This document shows positions 22,840-34,880 of a DNA stretch of 64,000 nucleotides, in pieces. A model generated the notes under the pieces. It had not been told where the DNA came from. It saw nothing but the letters and a program-made list of their open reading frames with translations, and did no database searches. The translations under genes and the position numbers were made by a program. Numbering within the stretch: position 1 is the first letter of the stretch; the number at the start of each line of letters is the position of its first letter. Source of the DNA: Blasia pusilla (taxonomy: Eukaryota > Marchantiophyta > Marchantiopsida > Blasiales); contig CM114274.1 of assembly GCA_050084515.1 (NCBI GenBank), positions 5,518,001-5,582,000 of the forward strand, given 5' to 3'.

Positions 22840-23780
22840 AACTCTATCATGTCTGTACGATTAGATCGACCAAATCTAGTAGAACGCCTTCGAAGATACT
22901 GGAGGACAGCCTGAAGGGGTCGAGGATGACCTATTGTGGCCACGAGTAACAAGAAAGAGCAAGCTTTCCTTTCGTTTCGGCTCATTTGGATCCATATTGA
23001 ATAATTTACTATTTTGGGCAAGTTACCCTTTTGATATAGTTGACTTTCCACTTTGGGAAGTGACCTTTGAACCGCTACTATAGGTGAAGAGCCAAGGAGG
23101 TGACCTACGAGCATATGTTACCATGGAGAGGGTTTGGGAGAGGAAAGGGAGTATACCTCCAAGAGAGAGAGCTTGAGAGTTCATTCTCTAACTTATGACA
23201 TCCAAACAACGAGACAAGAAGACCCAAAATATCTCCAATCACAACAAGTAGACCTCATTTTTTCTTTGTAAATCAATCAAATCTCTCTATCACAAAAAGG
23301 TCTCACATGGTGTGTGCTCTCTCTTTCTCATATCAAACCAAACCCACTCTCTTAATGAGAGGCTTGGGTTACACACACAAGGCAAGGAGGACCATAGCTC
23401 CGTCGCTTCATCCCAAGAGGTTCAACAAAGAGAATGAACTCTCAAGCTCTCTCTCTTGGAAGTATACCCCCTTCCCTCTCCCAAACCCTCTCCACAATAA
23501 CCTTTGCTCGAAGGTCATCTCCTTGCAATTGGCTCTTGACCTACTATAGCGGATCAAGGGCCACTTCCCATAGTGTAAAGTCAACTATGTAAAAAATAGT
23601 AACTTACCAAAATAGTAAGTTACTCAATATGACTCCAAATGAGCGGAAACGAAGAGGAAACTTGCTCTCTCAAGTTACCCATGGCCTTAGCAGGTCATCC
23701 TCGACCTCTTGAGGTTGTCCTACACTATTTCCAAAGGCACTCTTCTAGATTTCGTCGATCTATCCTAACAGACATGACAA
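22840..23780. repeat. Large inverted repeat made of two LTR pieces in opposite orientation
   Basis: The arm 22840-23184 (plus) is the inverted complement of 23437-23780, with about a 250-bp spacer. The junction sequence CCAAGAGAGAGAGCTTGAGA (23158-23177) has its exact complement near 23444-23463. Visual comparison suggests about 80-90% identity through the arms, for example GGTCATCCTCGACC and GATCTA in matching places. The spacer holds the remaining LTR sequence. Confidence 0.8.
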
Positions 23781-23925
23781 TTTTCATGCGCATACACATC
23801 GCTACACAATATAAATCGTTATCATCGAACATACACACAAACATACACAATCCCATCTTAACTCATTAAATCCACATAACAAGAAAAGAAGTACCAAAAT
23901 ATCTCCAATCACTCCCCTAGCTAGT
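23195..23925 (-). repeat. LTR of Ty3/gypsy copy 3
   Basis: On the minus strand the unit starts TGATTGGAGATATTTTGG right after the purine-rich tract CTAGCTAGGGGAG. It ends with a partial second copy of its own start (TGATTGGAGATATTTTGGG at 23256 downward). It shares TTGGGTTACACACACAAGGC (complement-side reading, 23365-23384) with the LTRs at 49510 and 61150. Confidence 0.65.
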
Positions 23926-24089
23926 AGTTAGGTTCCTCTAACTACAAATACTCATCTATCCCTACCTACCATGACATACATCTCTCGGACACTAAGAGCA
24001 AAAAGTTCGAGTGCTCATGTGGCCCCATCGTTAGTCGTCTTCTTGTCAGCCATGTTACAGACACAAGTCGAAATCTATAACTACTTATT

Positions 24090-24810
24090 TTAAGTACATC
24101 TGGGGTGCATCCATTGTCCCCGAGGAACCCTAGTGAGAGGTGGTGTCAAACATGTCATATGCCATCCTCTCGAGCATCCATCATAGACTAGCATAGTGGT
24201 TGCACCACAGGCAGAACCACACAACATACATCGCAAACCTGCAAGAACTATTGCTAAGCTTAGATCAACTATACCGTCAATGTTAGGAAGGTGACATGAC
24301 GCATAGTTACGCACATGGTCCTTCCAAACCATACCATCGCGTCCCTCCAATAAGAGAACACCAGATGGCAAAACCTCACACACTCTCAAGATAGCAACCT
24401 TACAGTCACATCCAACGTCGTGGATGCCTTCTGCTGCAAGTAGACATAGTCTCCCTGATGAAACCTCCGGATAGCTGGTCGTAACCACTTCCCCCGAATA
24501 GTCGCATACCTTACCGTATCCGGATGGTGCGCAATCACCAAGTTCTCAAACGCCATGGGCATCCCTCTCCGAAATAACTCAGCACTCTCAAAACATTCTC
24601 GCATCCATACATCGGGGTCATCAAGGTTCAATATCTGGCCAACATCTCGACAAATGGCCGCAGGTAAATCCGGCTCTTGGCCATAAAGCAACAAGTACCG
24701 TGAGAAAGACGCTAAGGAGGCTTGCCTGCTGAATCTGTATCCCATCGCCAACCACAGCAATTGGAGGTCCCAATCTCTTAGGTGACTTCTCTACAAGCCA
24801 TACTTGCGAT
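24090..24810 (-). pseudogene. Integrase C-terminus with decayed PHD finger, copy 3
   Basis: Two overlapping frames (24760-24386 and 24488-24090) encode the 3' end of the same integrase: WLAMGYRFSRQASLASFSRYLLLYGQEPDLP, ENLVIAHHPDTVRYATIRG, GDYVYLQQKASTTLDV, then VLLLEGRDGMVWKDHVRN. A PHD remnant ends it (RCMLCGSACGATTMLV, GWHMTCLTPPL, QWMHPRC), in which one Cys of CDRC and one Cys of WVCPRC are replaced (VYDGC, WMHPRC). A frameshift lies near 24400. The upstream part of the element is absent. Confidence 0.8.
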
Positions 24811-24942
24811 TGGAGATATTTTGGTACTTTTCATCTCGTTGTTTGGATTCCATGAGTTAGCATGGGATCGTGTATGTTTGTGTGCATGTTCGATGACAAC
24901 AATATGTGTTGTGTAGCGATGTGTAAGCGCACAAAAACTCGC
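24806..24942 (+). repeat. LTR start fragment in plus orientation joined to the integrase fragment
   Basis: CGATTGGAGATATTTTGGTA begins here and continues through GATGACAACAATATGTGTTG to about GCGCAC (24930). It is the first approximately 125 bp of the family LTR, in opposite orientation to the adjoining integrase piece, so this is a recombination or nested-insertion junction. Confidence 0.6.
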
Positions 24943-27900
24943 CTGTTAATTGAAAAAAAAGGGCTCACTTCAAGAAATATCATGGAATAATATCTAATAC
25001 ACTAAGACTTTGAGACAATGATGAAAGGTTGATGCATTGCTTGATTTCAAGAAAAGAAACAACCAAAACTTGCATAAAGAAGAGTACCTATCGCTTTTAT
25101 CAAAAACTCATAAAGAAAATGGGATTTGGTGATAGCCATTGGCTTCAGAGTCTTGAGTAGTGTTTGACTTGTGGAAAGCTTCCACATTAAAAAATGAGCC
25201 TAATCTTGAAGGATATGTACAACTCAGAAGAAGGTAATAACTATTCACTCACAAGAGAAGTTTTTTGAAAGTTATCACGTTACGAGTCATGGTAGGAATC
25301 GCGGCTTGCGGCTATTTTAAGCATTGGTTATGAAGATGTTGTGGGAAAATAATCGCCACGGCAGATATAAGGTAATGCAATCGGTAGATATCGAACATTT
25401 AGAGAACATTAGATATTCTTGTCATACGACCCAACATTTTTTTAAACCAGATGTACGTTTGTTCAATTTGAATCACTCTCTACCAAAATTGTGAATAGGT
25501 TTTGCAACCCAAAGGTAGTCTGATCGGATCCAATCCAATTGAACCAAGTGTTCATGAACTTTGATGACTTTGAGATTGCACTTAATTGTTAATACTCCCT
25601 CAATTCTAGAGCAAAGAGTTGTGCACGAACAAACAAAGGATATCAACTTTGGTTCCATATATATGGGGATAAGATAAGAGGAAAAGGTCTCCTTAACAAA
25701 TTTGAGGCTAAGTCGAGGAGTGGTAATGAACCTCCAAAATATGATGGTGGATATGCTAAAGCAAAATGGATGAGAGGACTGAATGATGTTCATAATTCAC
25801 CCATAGAAGACATCACTTGTAGCATAAATGCTCATTTCAACATGAAACGCCATAAAATTTCAAAGATAGGTAGGTTGAGTGAAGATGTCATAGTGGCAAG
25901 GTTCCACAAAATTTCCAAGATGTGGATTCCATCTTCACTACTAGAATGAAAATATGGCGATTGGAGCAGAAAGGTAGTGTGGACATTTATCCTTGTACAA
26001 GCAATGAGGATTAGGAATGGTTTTTATTTTTTGACATCTATAAATTGCAATTCCTACTCTTGAGGATCCAAATCTACTCATTGTCTCAAATAGGAAGAAG
26101 GATATCTTATTGTTATTCATGCCATCTTTTTTGCATAATATTCATAGCATGTGTGCCCAACATCTTAAGGGGACGGATGAGAAATCATGATATGGAAAAG
26201 TGGCAAAGGAGTAAACAATTCTCGGTTGATGCAAAACCCTATCTCGTAATACCTTTAAGAGCCATTTGGCCTTATGGGTAGGACCTCTCCATAACTTGTG
26301 TGCCTCAGGTTGCATATAGTTATCTTGTATGCGCCAGAATTTTTATGCTATTCGCATCTTACTCTCCATTCATAAACTTTCTTGATCTTCGGTCATCCCT
26401 TCTTTTTCCACGTACATGTACCTTGCTAATTCACCAAAGGAACTATTTGAGCCATGGTGAGTGCGTTTTTCTCCTTTGATATTTCTCCATATTCTCTTCT
26501 TCTCTAAACATAATCGATTGAGGATGAAAATACTTAGGTGAAAGAATTCTTGAAGACGAGTTTGTTAGGCCTTTTGGAATTTTGTGGAGGCCATAGTACT
26601 TCTGTACCAAGAGAAGCTTTAGGAATTCTAGGGTCCTCATTTCCTTTCCTTACCCGTCCAAACACTTAACACCAAAATGTCCACTACTTCACAGTAGATA
26701 TTGTAGGGTAATTGTAATTAGCTGTTGAGAGGCTATCCATCTTCTTGGGAGGCAATGCAGTTTGAGACAAATTATTTGTTAGTGAATGCCCACTGTCTTT
26801 AGCGGCCAAAGCATATTGGCTCTCCATGGGACTGACAAATAGATTCACATGTTTTGGTGCCTTCGCAAAAATATGATCATAGCCCATGAAGGAAACATGT
26901 GTGGCGGCTATGGAAGGTGCGGTAGCTCTATCCAAGAAGGAATATCCTATGACAAGACAAATTGTAGGAAGACATATGCTAGAATGATGGTGTTGGCATT
27001 TCCATCCAACATCGTAGCTATGAAAATTTTCATCAGGTTCTTCCCATGTTTTGAAGGGCATGCATCCAAGCCAACTACCTTCTAGAGAAATGGTATCATG
27101 GACTTATCAACACTCACTTAAATCGAGAAAATTCTTAAGTCCCAAGTTTCCCAGGCAACATTTATAAGAGGGTTAGCTTTAATTCCATTACAATGTGAAT
27201 GAAGGCGGGGACCATGTGGAAATTAGTTCATTTGCCACCATTCATCTAATCTTGATGTATTTCGTTACATCTCCAAGAAAGGAAGTACGATGTTCGCTTT
27301 CTATAATTTTAATTGGGCAAGGACATTTGCAAGCTTGCCCTTTCTTTTCTCTCTTTGCAAAGTTAAATTATTGTGTATGAGGTCACTTAAGTTTTTGTAT
27401 GGTCAAAGCATATTCCATAAAACTTTTGGGAGAAAAGTATTTTGCAGAAAGGAAGTATACAGATGTGTTTAAACTTCAATGCATAAGCAATATTGATGAT
27501 GAAAATGATTGATGTTATTTTCATAAAAAATTGTACTCGTCTTCTATATAATAATGGATGACCCTATAAGTACAATGAGACAAAATAGAAGGATAATAAG
27601 ACAAAAGAGCAACATGTTTGAATTTTGTTCCTTGAGTCACATTAGATTGTTAGATGGATAGAGAGAATGAATTTGAATAGAATAGAAAAATAATTTTATC
27701 AAGTAATTATCAATATTTTAATTAATTTTATATTATAATGAATGATCTAAGTGTATACTAAGACAAAATAATAGGATAATTAGAAAAAGTGGCGAAAATT
27801 TTACAATTTTATCTCTGAATTTTTGTTTGATGAGAAGGGAAAATGAATTTTCACGAAAAGGAATAGGTATTTTTTAAATTTTATTGAAGGATGGAATTAT

Positions 27901-28065
27901 TTACAGCCCCAACTTAAAACCTGTATTGGAGAACACAATATTTTCTACAGTCGCACCATAATGATCCACAGGATCCATACTATGATGTGGAAAAAGATTA
28001 TTGGATGAATAAGATTAGGTTCACAACGTATTCGCCGTCTTCTGTATTCGCGTCTTAATGTATTG
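24943..28065. other. Intergenic DNA, no supported gene
   Basis: AT-rich with scattered frames up to 125 codons on both strands (for example 26684-27061 minus). I cannot assign these to any family and they overlap frames on the other strand. They may be remnants of old mobile elements. Confidence 0.35.
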
Positions 28066-28067
28066 GC

Positions 28068-28131
28068 CACGCTCTATTAAGTCCATGTGAATATCTTCCA
28101 CGTTTGCAGGTAAATCCGGCTCTTGGCCATT
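28068..28131. repeat. Chimeric short segment: PDI-promoter copy joined to integrase copy
   Basis: About 28070-28104 (GCTCTATTAAGTCCATGTGA, then ATATCTTCCACGT) is a near copy of 12033-12066 upstream of the PDI gene. It is followed directly by TTGCAGGTAAATCCGGCTCTTGGCCAT, of which GCAGGTAAATCCGGCTCTTG is identical to integrase sequence at about 24660-24680. Confidence 0.7.
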
Positions 28132-28819
28132 TAACTCTTACATTCTTTATGTACTCGTTGTCCATCTTTATGTATTGGTGGTCATTCTTACACTCTTTCT
28201 CTTACGCATGTTCGTATTAATGGGCAGATTTATTGTATTCTTGTATTGAATCCTCTCACCGTTTTGCATTTATTATTGATTTCCCCGTAGTAGTATGTGG
28301 TTTGTCATCTAATACCAAAAATTTAATACCTCTATATTGATTTGCTATGTATTATAGCATTCCATCCGTATATGTTTTTTTTTTATATAATAAGATCTCT
28401 ACCATTATCACACTAATATTTTCATCTTCCTACTATCCCACAATATTAAATGAAATCAAAATTTTAAATTACAGACAATATAATTTATCTAATCAACCAA
28501 TAAGTTCGTATTATATTTTAAATTTTTGATTTCCATCGGATTAGTATAGTATGTATATTAAAATCTTTATCGTACACACATTGTATTCTTCTCCTCCATA
28601 GTCTCTCCATAGGTTTCCATATGTTTGTATTGTATTTCCTCGGTGGTTTGTATTGAAGCCATACATATCTCTCATGCCTAAGTAGTGACTCCCTATGTAT
28701 TGAAGGCCTACATGATGCTATTATACACGGCCACAAAATTGATTTGTGTCCCTTCTTTGTGTCTCTCCTCTTCGGTTTGTATTGAAGACTTCTGTTAATA
28801 TTTTTACAATACATTTTTT

Positions 28820-28990
28820 TAATCAATATTATTAAAAGAGGATGGGTTTGGGAAGCCCTCCTACGGTATCGACGCGTCAGCTTTTTTAAGCCTCCTGTAT
28901 TGACAGAGGTACAAGAGCATATAACTAAGTGCTAACAAGAAGAACTAAGGGTACTAAGGGATTGCGCCAGCAAAATGCTAGTTTTTTAAT
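28820..28990 (+). repeat. Dispersed repeat with ATTATTAAAAGAGGATGGGT end
   Basis: An inverted copy lies at about 62990-63215. Shared stretches include TATTAAAAGAGGA, ACAAGAGCAT.TAACTAAGTG and TAACAAGAAGAACTAA. A third copy of the terminal motif alone starts at 35188. The terminus is reminiscent of Helitron 5' ends, but this is only inferred. Confidence 0.6.
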
Positions 28991-30734
28991 ATTGTGGGTC
29001 TCTTTTCTTTCTATGTGTACACTAATATTTTCTTACTATGATCTTTTTAGTAATACCCCACCCTTCGTTTGGGGCCGTCATCCTAGTTAAGAGATATCAT
29101 TTAAATTTCAAATCACTTGGAAAAGTGAATTATTATTATTATTTTAAGATTTAAGAAAATATAAATTAGATTTAAACTCCTAAATAAAAATATTATTACT
29201 TCAAAAGTATTCAGGTTAAATTATATTTAATTTTTGATTAAAAAATCATTTAAAATGGAAAAACCATTAATTAATAATTTAATTTGTGGATGTTAATTTT
29301 AATGGGAAGAGTGGAAGGTTAGATGTTACTCACACATTTAGGGGAATTGCATACTATTTTAAATTGAAATGTTAAAATTTCAATTTTCAAAAAATAAAGA
29401 TTATATTTTAATTTTTAGATGGAAAATATTTCTACATGAATAATAAATTCATTTTCGTGAACATGTTATTTGGTTTGACAACTCATCTTTGATTTTAATT
29501 GATTTAAAAAATTATAAAATAGTACATAAAATTTTTGAAAAATTTTAAACATCCAAATTTGTAATTATTAATAAGGCCCGTGTAATAAAAAAATATTTGA
29601 ATTTCTTAAAATTAATTATGTTACACAAAAATTCAAACTTTATTTAATAAGTATTTTCTTATTACTTAATTGCCATATTTAGAAGGTGTTCGAAGATAAA
29701 GCTCTATCAGAATTAATATAGATGTATCGAAATTTCAACAACAATGGGATGATAAATCTTTTGGTGGAAAAATGATTATCTCTGAAAACAACGATGGAAA
29801 CAGTTAATTTCTCATCTAATTGATGTCAAACAAATCACCTCATGATTTTGAATGATTACAATGAATTCTAAAAGATTTTGGATGACGATTTTCACGTCCG
29901 ATGAGGGCATCATTCTTGCATCTTAATTGGGTTGTTTTTTTTTAATTTCCACGTTACACTATATGATTGTTTTACAGGCATTTCTCAAAAATCTAAGGAA
30001 TATATTTGACAAAAGGTGAGAGAGGGCAGGACCGCATGCGTTGCCTTTCTTCCAACACATAAACCTGAGGCTCGCCACTTTCTCCCTAGCTTTAAATTCA
30101 CACCCGGTTCAATCCAAAACAATGAATTAAATGCGCACCATCCACACTGCACTTGCAATTTTGAGAGAAATCTGAAGGAGTTTTACAGAGGGAGACGAAC
30201 CATTGCTTCCTCTCAGATAGGAAAAAAAAATGACTGACTGATCCTGTAGGAGAACTGACCGACTTCCTGACCTTGCAACATTACTTCTTATTATGCTGGC
30301 TGCCTGGGGCACCAAACTATAAAGTCGGTGTACAACATAAGACCAAGGGCCTGTTTGGTGCTACTAACGTTTGTCAGTTCTTACACTTGCTAGGTTTCTA
30401 AAAGGGAGACTCAGCTTACAAAATTTGCTCTCTACAACAAGGTGTCGATACCTAGGTAGCCCTCAACATGATATATACAGCAATGTCGGATTGAACCCCA
30501 ATGCACCAGTAGCCATCGGCTATCCATGGATGGCCTTTTGGTAGCAAAAGGCTCTCAGGGTTTGGTGGAATAACGATTCTCTATCTGTGAAGGTTAGAAT
30601 GCTGACTTAAGTATGTGGTATCAATGGCTTTTGTGATAAACCTGGTCTGTCAAATGTCGTTACTTCACAAACCACTAACTCATGGGTCTTCCCTGTCCGC
30701 CTTTATAATCCCAGATTTCCTATATACAGTTAAA
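28991..30734. other. AT-rich intergenic DNA and 3' flank of SEH1
   Basis: 29050-29960 is very AT-rich with no frame of interest. The last few hundred bases before 30735 probably hold the SEH1 3' UTR on the minus strand; no clear poly(A) signal was picked out. Confidence 0.4.
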
Positions 30735-33700
30735 TCAGTCCTTGGTGCTTTCCACCAATCCTTTCTCCTCCCACTTGCCCCGCAAATTTGATTGCCAAAG
30801 CCTGACAGTACCATCACTACCAGATGATGCTAATGTCATCCCCGACATATCCCACTCCACTTGCCAGACCTGCAGTAATTAGACTCACTCGATCATGCAA
30901 GCAAAACACTTTCTTGGCATATAACTATAATGGTTGATGTAGTATGTGATCACAATGACAACTCAAACTAATACATCTATGGAACTGTGACAAAGTTACA
31001 TAACGACTGTAAGCATTGGGGGAAGAGAACAGTGTCTGGCAACGTACCTCTCCTTGGTGTTCTGTAAAGTAGCCCAGAAGTTTGACCCCTGGACGCTGGC
31101 TAGACAGTGACGGAATCTCCATACTCCATATCGATACTGAGTTGCTGGAACCAATTGCTATAAGCTCATATGGTCTGTGGAACAACAGGATTAGGGAATC
31201 AAGAATTGCTCCGATATGATCTAATCTACAGTGTCATGTGAATGAACTGACATGTTGACCTTTCTCTTCAGACTCAGCTTAGTTACTCATCAGAAAAGTG
31301 GTTACGAATTATATCAGCTCACATGCTACTTCCCAAAAATGAGTGAACATGCAGTTCTAAAAGGCATTTACCTGCCAATGTTTGGTGCCCAAGAGACATG
31401 ATTTATTCTCCCATAATCGTGCTCTGTTGAAGTAAGCTCTGCAACCAGGTGCCAACGTTGATGTGCTTCACCATACTCCCAAACCTGACAGACACAAACT
31501 GTCAGAGACATCGCACTGAAATTTTTTGACTCAAGTAAAATACCAGCCCCAGACCCAAAGTATCTAATGTTGGCAAAGAAGTGCCTTCTTGATTTGAAAA
31601 CACCTCTCTGCCTGACACGTGGCAACTGGGCAGCAAGAAAATGTTTCACATCTTACATGCAAGAAAACATAGAGTTCCAACACATAACCCAGTGAAACAC
31701 TGGTCATCCAGACATTTCACATGCCATTTCTAGATTTACTACGATTGTTTTTCGTGGATAATAGAAAAGGAAACATTATTGGGGAGGTTCACCTTTGCTA
31801 TACTATGTTGTGGCGAATTTGTTTGGAATCCCACTATGAACACTAGCTGCTGTATTGCATCTGCAGCAGGTCTCCAGCTAATAGAGGCAGCTGAACATGA
31901 CACTGTCTCGAGCTTTTGGCGTACATCAGTCACATTTGCAAACTCCGCCTGGAAAAAGAGATCCTTCATCAATTCAAATTTGCAACCCCGAAAGATGAGT
32001 CCAACAGGCAGATGGTGCCCACTGACAGCTAATAAGTGGTGACAATATTTATATAATTCAACAACAGCTGTTCCTTCAAGAATCCATATAAAGTACCCGG
32101 AGGAAGACCTCAACAACAAAACTGATTGAAAGATTGATCTGCTTAAACCAGGTTGGAAGAAACCTGAAGCTGCCACTGCTTCAGCTCCAAAACGTTAGAT
32201 GCTTCATACACTCTCAGGTGGCCATCACCTCCTGCTGCAACCTGCAAACAAGCCATTTCACAGGTCATTTGGGACAAAAGTTACATTAACCTGCTAAGGT
32301 GTACAATCCACAATACCCAGCCTGACTGATTCACCACTTACCATGCACAACTGACCGCTTCCAGAAATCCAGATGTAATCCTTTCACATGAACATGACAC
32401 CATTCACAGTGATGACACTCACCAAGTGGGGCATCACAAACAAAAATAGCAAAATACTCACTCACTGTCTGGATACACACAGAACGATAGGCACAGCCAT
32501 TGTAAATCTCCCTCTACTCCATTCTTAATGTTTACGAGCTGAAAAAAGAATTCTCAGCTTTTACATATTCTTATGCAATTCGGCGAGCTTAAGATAAAAT
32601 TCTGGAAAAGCTTAAAAACTTGACACGAAATATGAAGCCAAGGGTATTGAAACACTGTTGAATAATTGTAGAACATACCAGTTTCAATCCTGAGACACAA
32701 TTTCCGAAATGAAGGTCAAGCACGGGAACACCAGTATCAGCAAAGCGTGTGCATAGATGCCAAGTGTCTTGCTTATCCCCTGTAAACTTCAAATGGACGC
32801 AGCATCTTCAGATTTACAGTTGTTCAGGAGAGCACATGTAGCATGTAAACTCAACACATTATATTCTGACTTCCTCGTTCAAAAGCAGAGGTAATCCAGC
32901 ACGATGTATAAATCTTTCAATACACATGACATCTCCAATTCTATAATGGGAAACAAGCTTCTATGTCTACACGCAACCAGTTAGATGCTTACATTCTAGC
33001 TAAACATTCCAGTTTTGCTAAGTGTCTGTTAAGGGAACCATTTGACGCTGCTACTCTTAGTGACACTTAAGGGCGAGTCATTAAGCTAATGACTCATAAC
33101 CCTTGACCCCTGGAGTCGCGAAGTACCTGACACTCCTGAGACACATGTCGGAGAGACTAGATTGCTGCTGACATGACACTCTGGACATGTCAAAAAGATT
33201 AGAGTGCTACTTGCCTACTTGGCTAAAGTGGAGCCGTAAAGCTTGCAGGTCATTTCCTCAACTGTCAAGGGACGGTGCATGATAGCAGGCTATTTTGTCT
33301 CTAGCCACCATCCAGAATACACTAAGTTCATAAGCAGCTCTGATATTACTTCAATTATCTCTCACTTCCCGCACAAGATACTGGGAAGACATTTTTGGAC
33401 TGGGTGTGGACAACGCACTCTCTTCAATCTCCTCCCAAACAGACATTGTTCCATCCTTGGAGCAGCATGCGAGAAGATCCCCATATTCGGAAGGGGCCCA
33501 CACTAGCTTCACAATTGCGCCTTCATGAGCCTGAAAAACAGCTATTCAACTCGAAATCAGTAGGGAACTTCACAATCAGTTATCAAGGCTTCCTTCTGAA
33601 TAAAATTTTCACGCAGTTCACTTGGCATGCAAGAATCAGACCATCGGCTCTTCAACTAGAGATCAGCATGAGTTTCCCTCACTGCCTTTTTAAGAATTAA

Positions 33701-34248
33701 CCTTCGACAAGTTCAGCCAAATAGCAAAAATTAGATACCCAAACCTTGCACCAAATTGAAAAGAATCGAAACAGCTGCTACTCCCCCCACTGATACTAGC
33801 AGGGACCAGGGCCTACAAACTCGCTACTTTTGACTGCACACTGGTAGAAATCCAAAAAATCACCCGGGGCAACTTGTACTGTGAACGTCTGTGACACCAA
33901 AAACCTCAGCCATATCATAGTGTCATTGCATTTGATTCAAAACCCCATCAGTGCAGGGGCACTAGGAGGTGAGAGACCGATGGCAATAATGCAGCATTAT
34001 AATAGGCAATCACAACAAAGTCTGCACGGCTGCAGCAACACACAGACCAGAGTTCTTTTTCGCCACCACTGGAGCTGAGAGGTGCAAACGCATACCTTCC
34101 ACTTACTGGTGCAGGAGTAGAAGGAACGGCTGCCCTTGTCAGGCTCGTAGATGTGGATGCTCCCATCCTCTAATCCAGCGGCCATTCTCTCCCCGGAATC
34201 ATTCCAGGAAGTATGCACCACCCCCGCCTCCAACACCATCATGTCCAT
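30735..34248 (-). CDS. SEH1: Nucleoporin SEH1 (WD40-repeat protein)
   Basis: Eight exons with GT-AG borders and consistent phases give 324 residues, close to the plant family length of about 326: 34096-34248, 33419-33530, 32679-32779, 32164-32241, 31793-31948, 31372-31484, 31048-31174, 30735-30869. The start at 34248 leads into MDMMVLEAGVVHTSWNDSGE and the first WD repeat, as in plant SEH1. Further matches are VKLVWAPSEYGDLLACCSKD with GTMSVWEEI, HLRVYEASNVLELKQWQLQ, INHVSWAPNIGRPYELIA and VWQVEWDMSGMTLASSGSDG, the family's closing repeat. SEH1 is a beta-propeller subunit of the Nup107-160 (Y) complex of the nuclear pore and of the GATOR2/SEA complex in TORC1 signalling. The gene looks intact. 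The intron between 31485 and 31792 carries a dispersed-repeat copy. Confidence 0.93.
31595..31650. repeat. Dispersed repeat copy inside a SEH1 intron
   Basis: GAAAACACCTCTCTGCCTGA, then CACGTGGCAACTGGGCAGCA and AGAAAATGTTTC, closely match 35438-35490, where the same family begins TCTATATCATTATTGGAGAG. It lies wholly within the intron. Confidence 0.65.
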
Positions 34249-34880
34249 CTCGGCTCCTCACAAAACACTCCCAACCGAGCTGCACTCACGCCCTCCAGGC
34301 GCAGAAACAAGTCCCGTAGCTGCGCACGCAGCCGGAGAAAACCGAGTTCAAAATACTCATCGTCTTTTCCCAGCGAACTCCCCACCAAAATTAAGAGAAC
34401 AGCAGCAAACCAAGACGAAACCCCAAGAACTCCGACTACCCGCTCCCCGCTACAATCTCATTTCGTCACCGTCGCAAACGCTTACACCATCCCAGGCACA
34501 ACGCTCCTTCTTCCTCCCAAGACCCCGGACAAGACTGGCAAACACGGCATGTTCTCCCCCGGGTCTTTCACAGCCCGCCACATTTCTCATTTCCGCCTCG
34601 CTCCCATCATCGATTCCTCCTCGCCTCTTGCTCACAACAACAAATAGACACAAATGCATATCAAGTGCCGCGCTTACCCTACAATCTCCTTCCTAGCAAA
34701 TCGTCCCGCCCTCTGCATCGGCCTCCGGCATCGCATCGCCACTGCCATACACTCCGCCCTTCGACGAACACACGCGCTCCTCGAGCGGAACTCGGCAGAA
34801 GGGGAGAGAGGTCTTCGGTGAAGCGCGGAGCTCGTACAGACGCGATTCGACTGTGTAGGCGGACATGTCATGTCATGCAT
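34249..34880 (-). promoter_or_regulatory. 5' UTR and promoter region of SEH1
   Basis: A GC-richer stretch upstream of the SEH1 start, with open frames on the opposite strand that look like base-composition shadows. No TATA box could be assigned with confidence. Confidence 0.35.

Noticed and set aside
34151-34696. 181-codon plus-strand frame upstream of SEH1
   Set aside because: It overlaps SEH1 exon 1 on the opposite strand, has no recognisable domain and reflects GC-rich promoter composition.
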